Source: Bacillus sp. Marseille-P3661 (GTDB lineage Bacteria; Bacillota; Bacilli; Bacillales; Bacillaceae_J). From it: 64,000 nucleotides of DNA. The position numbers and the translations under genes are program-made. The notes beneath the pieces were generated by a model. The model was not told the DNA's origin, did no database searches, and saw nothing but the letters and a program-made list of their open reading frames with translations. Within the stretch, counting starts at the first letter, position 1. The number at the start of each line of letters is the position of its first letter. Positions 62,563 to 64,000 of this stretch are shown here, in pieces. The stretch is from assembly GCF_900240995.1 (NCBI RefSeq), contig NZ_LT965954.1:795323-859322 (forward strand), given 5' to 3'.

Positions 62563-64000
62563 TTAGCCTTTTACAAAAACAGTTTTAATAGCTGTAAAGA
62601 ATTCAATCGCAGCCGTACCTTGCTCACGAGAGTGAGAGCTTGAATTTTTCATACCGCCGAATGGAGCTTGTAATTCAACACCAGCACTTTCAGCATTAAT
62701 ACGAACAAGACCTGCATCCATTTCATTAATAAATGAAAGCATTTTGCTAATATTAGTTGTGAAAATAGATGCGCTTAGACCAAATTCTGAGTCATTAGCA
62801 TATTCTAGCGCTTCTTCTAATGTTTCAACTTTCATTAATGCTAGTACTGGACCAAAGATTTCTTCGCGAGCGATTGTCATATCGCGAGTTACATTATCAA
62901 ATACAGTTGGTTGAACATAGAAACCATTTTCTAGGCCATTTTCAACAACTCTGCTACCTCCAGCTAATAGAGTAGCTCCTTCTTCTTTACCTTTTTCAAT
63001 ATAATGAAGAACAGTATTCAATTGGCTTTCACTTGCACAAGGTCCCATCCAAGTTTCCTCGCGAAGACCGTCACCAACTTTTAATTCTTTAACTTTAGCA
63101 ACTAATTTCTCTTTAAATGCTTCATAAACTTCGCTTTGTACAATTACACGGCTAGTACAAGTACATTTTTGGCCTGTTGAACGCAGACCACCGCTGATTG
63201 TTGCTTCTACTGCTAAATCTAAATCTGCATCATTAGCAACGATAACTGGGTTTTTACCGCCCATTTCTAATTGGTATTTAGCGCCACGAGCTAAAGCACC
63301 TGCTCCTACAGCTTTACCAACTTGGTCTGAACCAGTAAATGTAATTCCATTAATATCTTTGTGATCAATAATACCTTGTCCGATTACAGAACCAGATCCA
63401 GTTACTAAGTTTACTACACCTGCAGGTAATCCAGCTTCAGCAAAGCATTCGATAACCTTTGCAGCTGTTACTGCTGTTTCACCAGCTGGTTTAAGCACAA
63501 CCGTGTTACCATAAACCAAAGCAGGCGCTATTTTCCAAATCGGAATCGCTACAGGGAAGTTCCAAGGTGTAATCACACCTACAACACCTAATGGTTTACG
63601 TGTTGTAAACATTAATGCTTCACTATCAGTTGATGGGATTACATCCCCAACTCTTCTCAAGCCTTCTCCTGCATAATAGCGTAGAATTGCGATACCACGA
63701 GCTGTTTCACCTTTTGCTTCTGGGAATGTTTTTCCCATTTCTTTTGTCATTGTTGCAGCGATTTCATCGATATTTTTTTCGATAACATTAGCAATTTTAT
63801 AAAGAAAATCGCCTCTAGCTGAACCTGATAATTTTCTCCATGCAACTTGAGCAGTTTTTGCAGCTGCAACTGCTTTATCTAAATCTTCTTTTGTTGACTT
63901 TTGAACATATCCAACGATTTCATTTTTATTAGCAGGATTAATGCTAGCTGTCACTTCTTCTGATGTTCCTGCTACCCATTCACCATTAATGTAGTTCAAA
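62563..64000 (-). CDS. aldehyde dehydrogenase, 2,5-dioxovalerate (alpha-ketoglutarate semialdehyde) type, start at window edge
   Basis: It oxidises 2-oxoglutarate semialdehyde to 2-oxoglutarate at the end of glucarate/galactarate or pentose breakdown. Close to B. subtilis YcbD/GucD throughout: [53 protein letters not shown] (Glu), [14 protein letters not shown] (catalytic Cys) and [24 protein letters not shown] near the end. At least 478 residues are present. The first visible residues NYINGEWV follow a TTG, but relatives begin about ten residues earlier, so the true start is probably beyond the window end. Other aldehydes remain possible substrates. Confidence 0.88.
   Translation of the reverse strand, partial: LNYINGEWVAGTSEEVTASINPANKNEIVGYVQKSTKEDLDKAVAAAKTAQVAWRKLSGSARGDFLYKIANVIEKNIDEIAATMTKEMGKTFPEAKGETARGIAILRYYAGEGLRRVGDVIPSTDSEALMFTTRKPLGVVGVITPWNFPVAIPIWKIAPALVYGNTVVLKPAGETAVTAAKVIECFAEAGLPAGVVNLVTGSGSVIGQGIIDHKDINGITFTGSDQVGKAVGAGALARGAKYQLEMGGKNPVIVANDADLDLAVEATISGGLRSTGQKCTCTSRVIVQSEVYEAFKEKLVAKVKELKVGDGLREETWMGPCASESQLNTVLHYIEKGKEEGATLLAGGSRVVENGLENGFYVQPTVFDNVTRDMTIAREEIFGPVLALMKVETLEEALEYANDSEFGLSASIFTTNISKMLSFINEMDAGLVRINAESAGVELQAPFGGMKNSSSHSREQGTAAIEFFTAIKTVFVKG

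Overview
This window is chromosomal DNA from a low-GC Gram-positive of the family Bacillaceae. The evidence is strong AGGAGG-type ribosome sites, frequent TTG and GTG starts, S-box and THI-box riboswitches, a Fur box, and many proteins close to Bacillus subtilis PgcA, YhcX, YrrT, MccA/B, YpuA, ThiT, YkuD, DapF, MetNPQ, HmoA, PutP/PutC and YcbD. No rRNA, tRNA, phage, insertion sequence or CRISPR array was seen. The genus cannot be fixed from the sequence alone.

Layout. 1-900 is a 52-bp tandem repeat array. 900-7,700 holds small Bacillus proteins, the phosphoglucomutase PgcA, a GNAT-nitrilase fusion, a DMT permease and a glycerophosphodiesterase. 7,800-11,300 is a sulfur operon, yrrT-luxS-mccA-mccB, which recycles S-adenosylhomocysteine to cysteine with LuxS where B. 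subtilis has MtnN. A second 52-bp array (11,389-11,945) separates it from ypuA and map. 14,200-18,000 holds a TPP-riboswitch-controlled thiT and a GH31 alpha-glucosidase. 18,050-19,090 is a ferredoxin-like membrane gene broken by two +1 frameshifts. 19,150-28,000 holds an EAL phosphodiesterase, ykuD, a decayed 52-bp array, an MFS pump, a YitT protein, a chemoreceptor and dapF. 28,000-31,980 is a SAM-riboswitch operon, metN-metI-metQ plus an M20 amidohydrolase.

33,900-36,300 has a tandem DoxX duplication, each copy preceded by the same inverted repeat, then speD. 37,400-38,750 encodes two probable selenoproteins. In each, an in-frame UGA is followed by a compact hairpin at bacterial-SECIS distance: a peroxiredoxin with selenocysteine at the peroxidatic position, and a GrdB-family protein with a U-x-x-C motif. 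40,200-44,200 has Fur-controlled hmoA, a regulator, a third DoxX protein, a 204-bp duplicated repeat and a catechol 2,3-dioxygenase/ferredoxin/GlcG-like operon with a cre-like site. 44,400-50,800 has an amidohydrolase, putP, putC and an ornithine-cyclodeaminase-like gene, with no proline dehydrogenase. 51,000-52,700 has an MreB paralogue and a secreted stalk-domain protein.

52,800-61,650 is a signalling island. SiaB-type kinase, SiaC (DUF1987), a soluble histidine kinase and a GGDEF/HD-GYP enzyme form one tight operon. Beside it are a NarL-type response regulator, a BMP-family lipoprotein, a HAMP-SpoIIE (SiaA-like) phosphatase and a chemoreceptor. This looks like a Bacillaceae version of the Pseudomonas SiaABCD switch rebuilt around a two-component system. 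The histidine kinase and the diguanylate cyclase share the same N-terminal helical segment, a candidate SiaC docking site. The window ends in a 2-oxoglutarate-semialdehyde-type dehydrogenase whose start lies at the edge.

The strongest leads are the selenoprotein pair, the Sia-like island and a family of intergenic arrays. Three arrays differ in sequence but share the same 52-bp period and hairpin-plus-spacer design; a fourth has a 51-bp sub-period.
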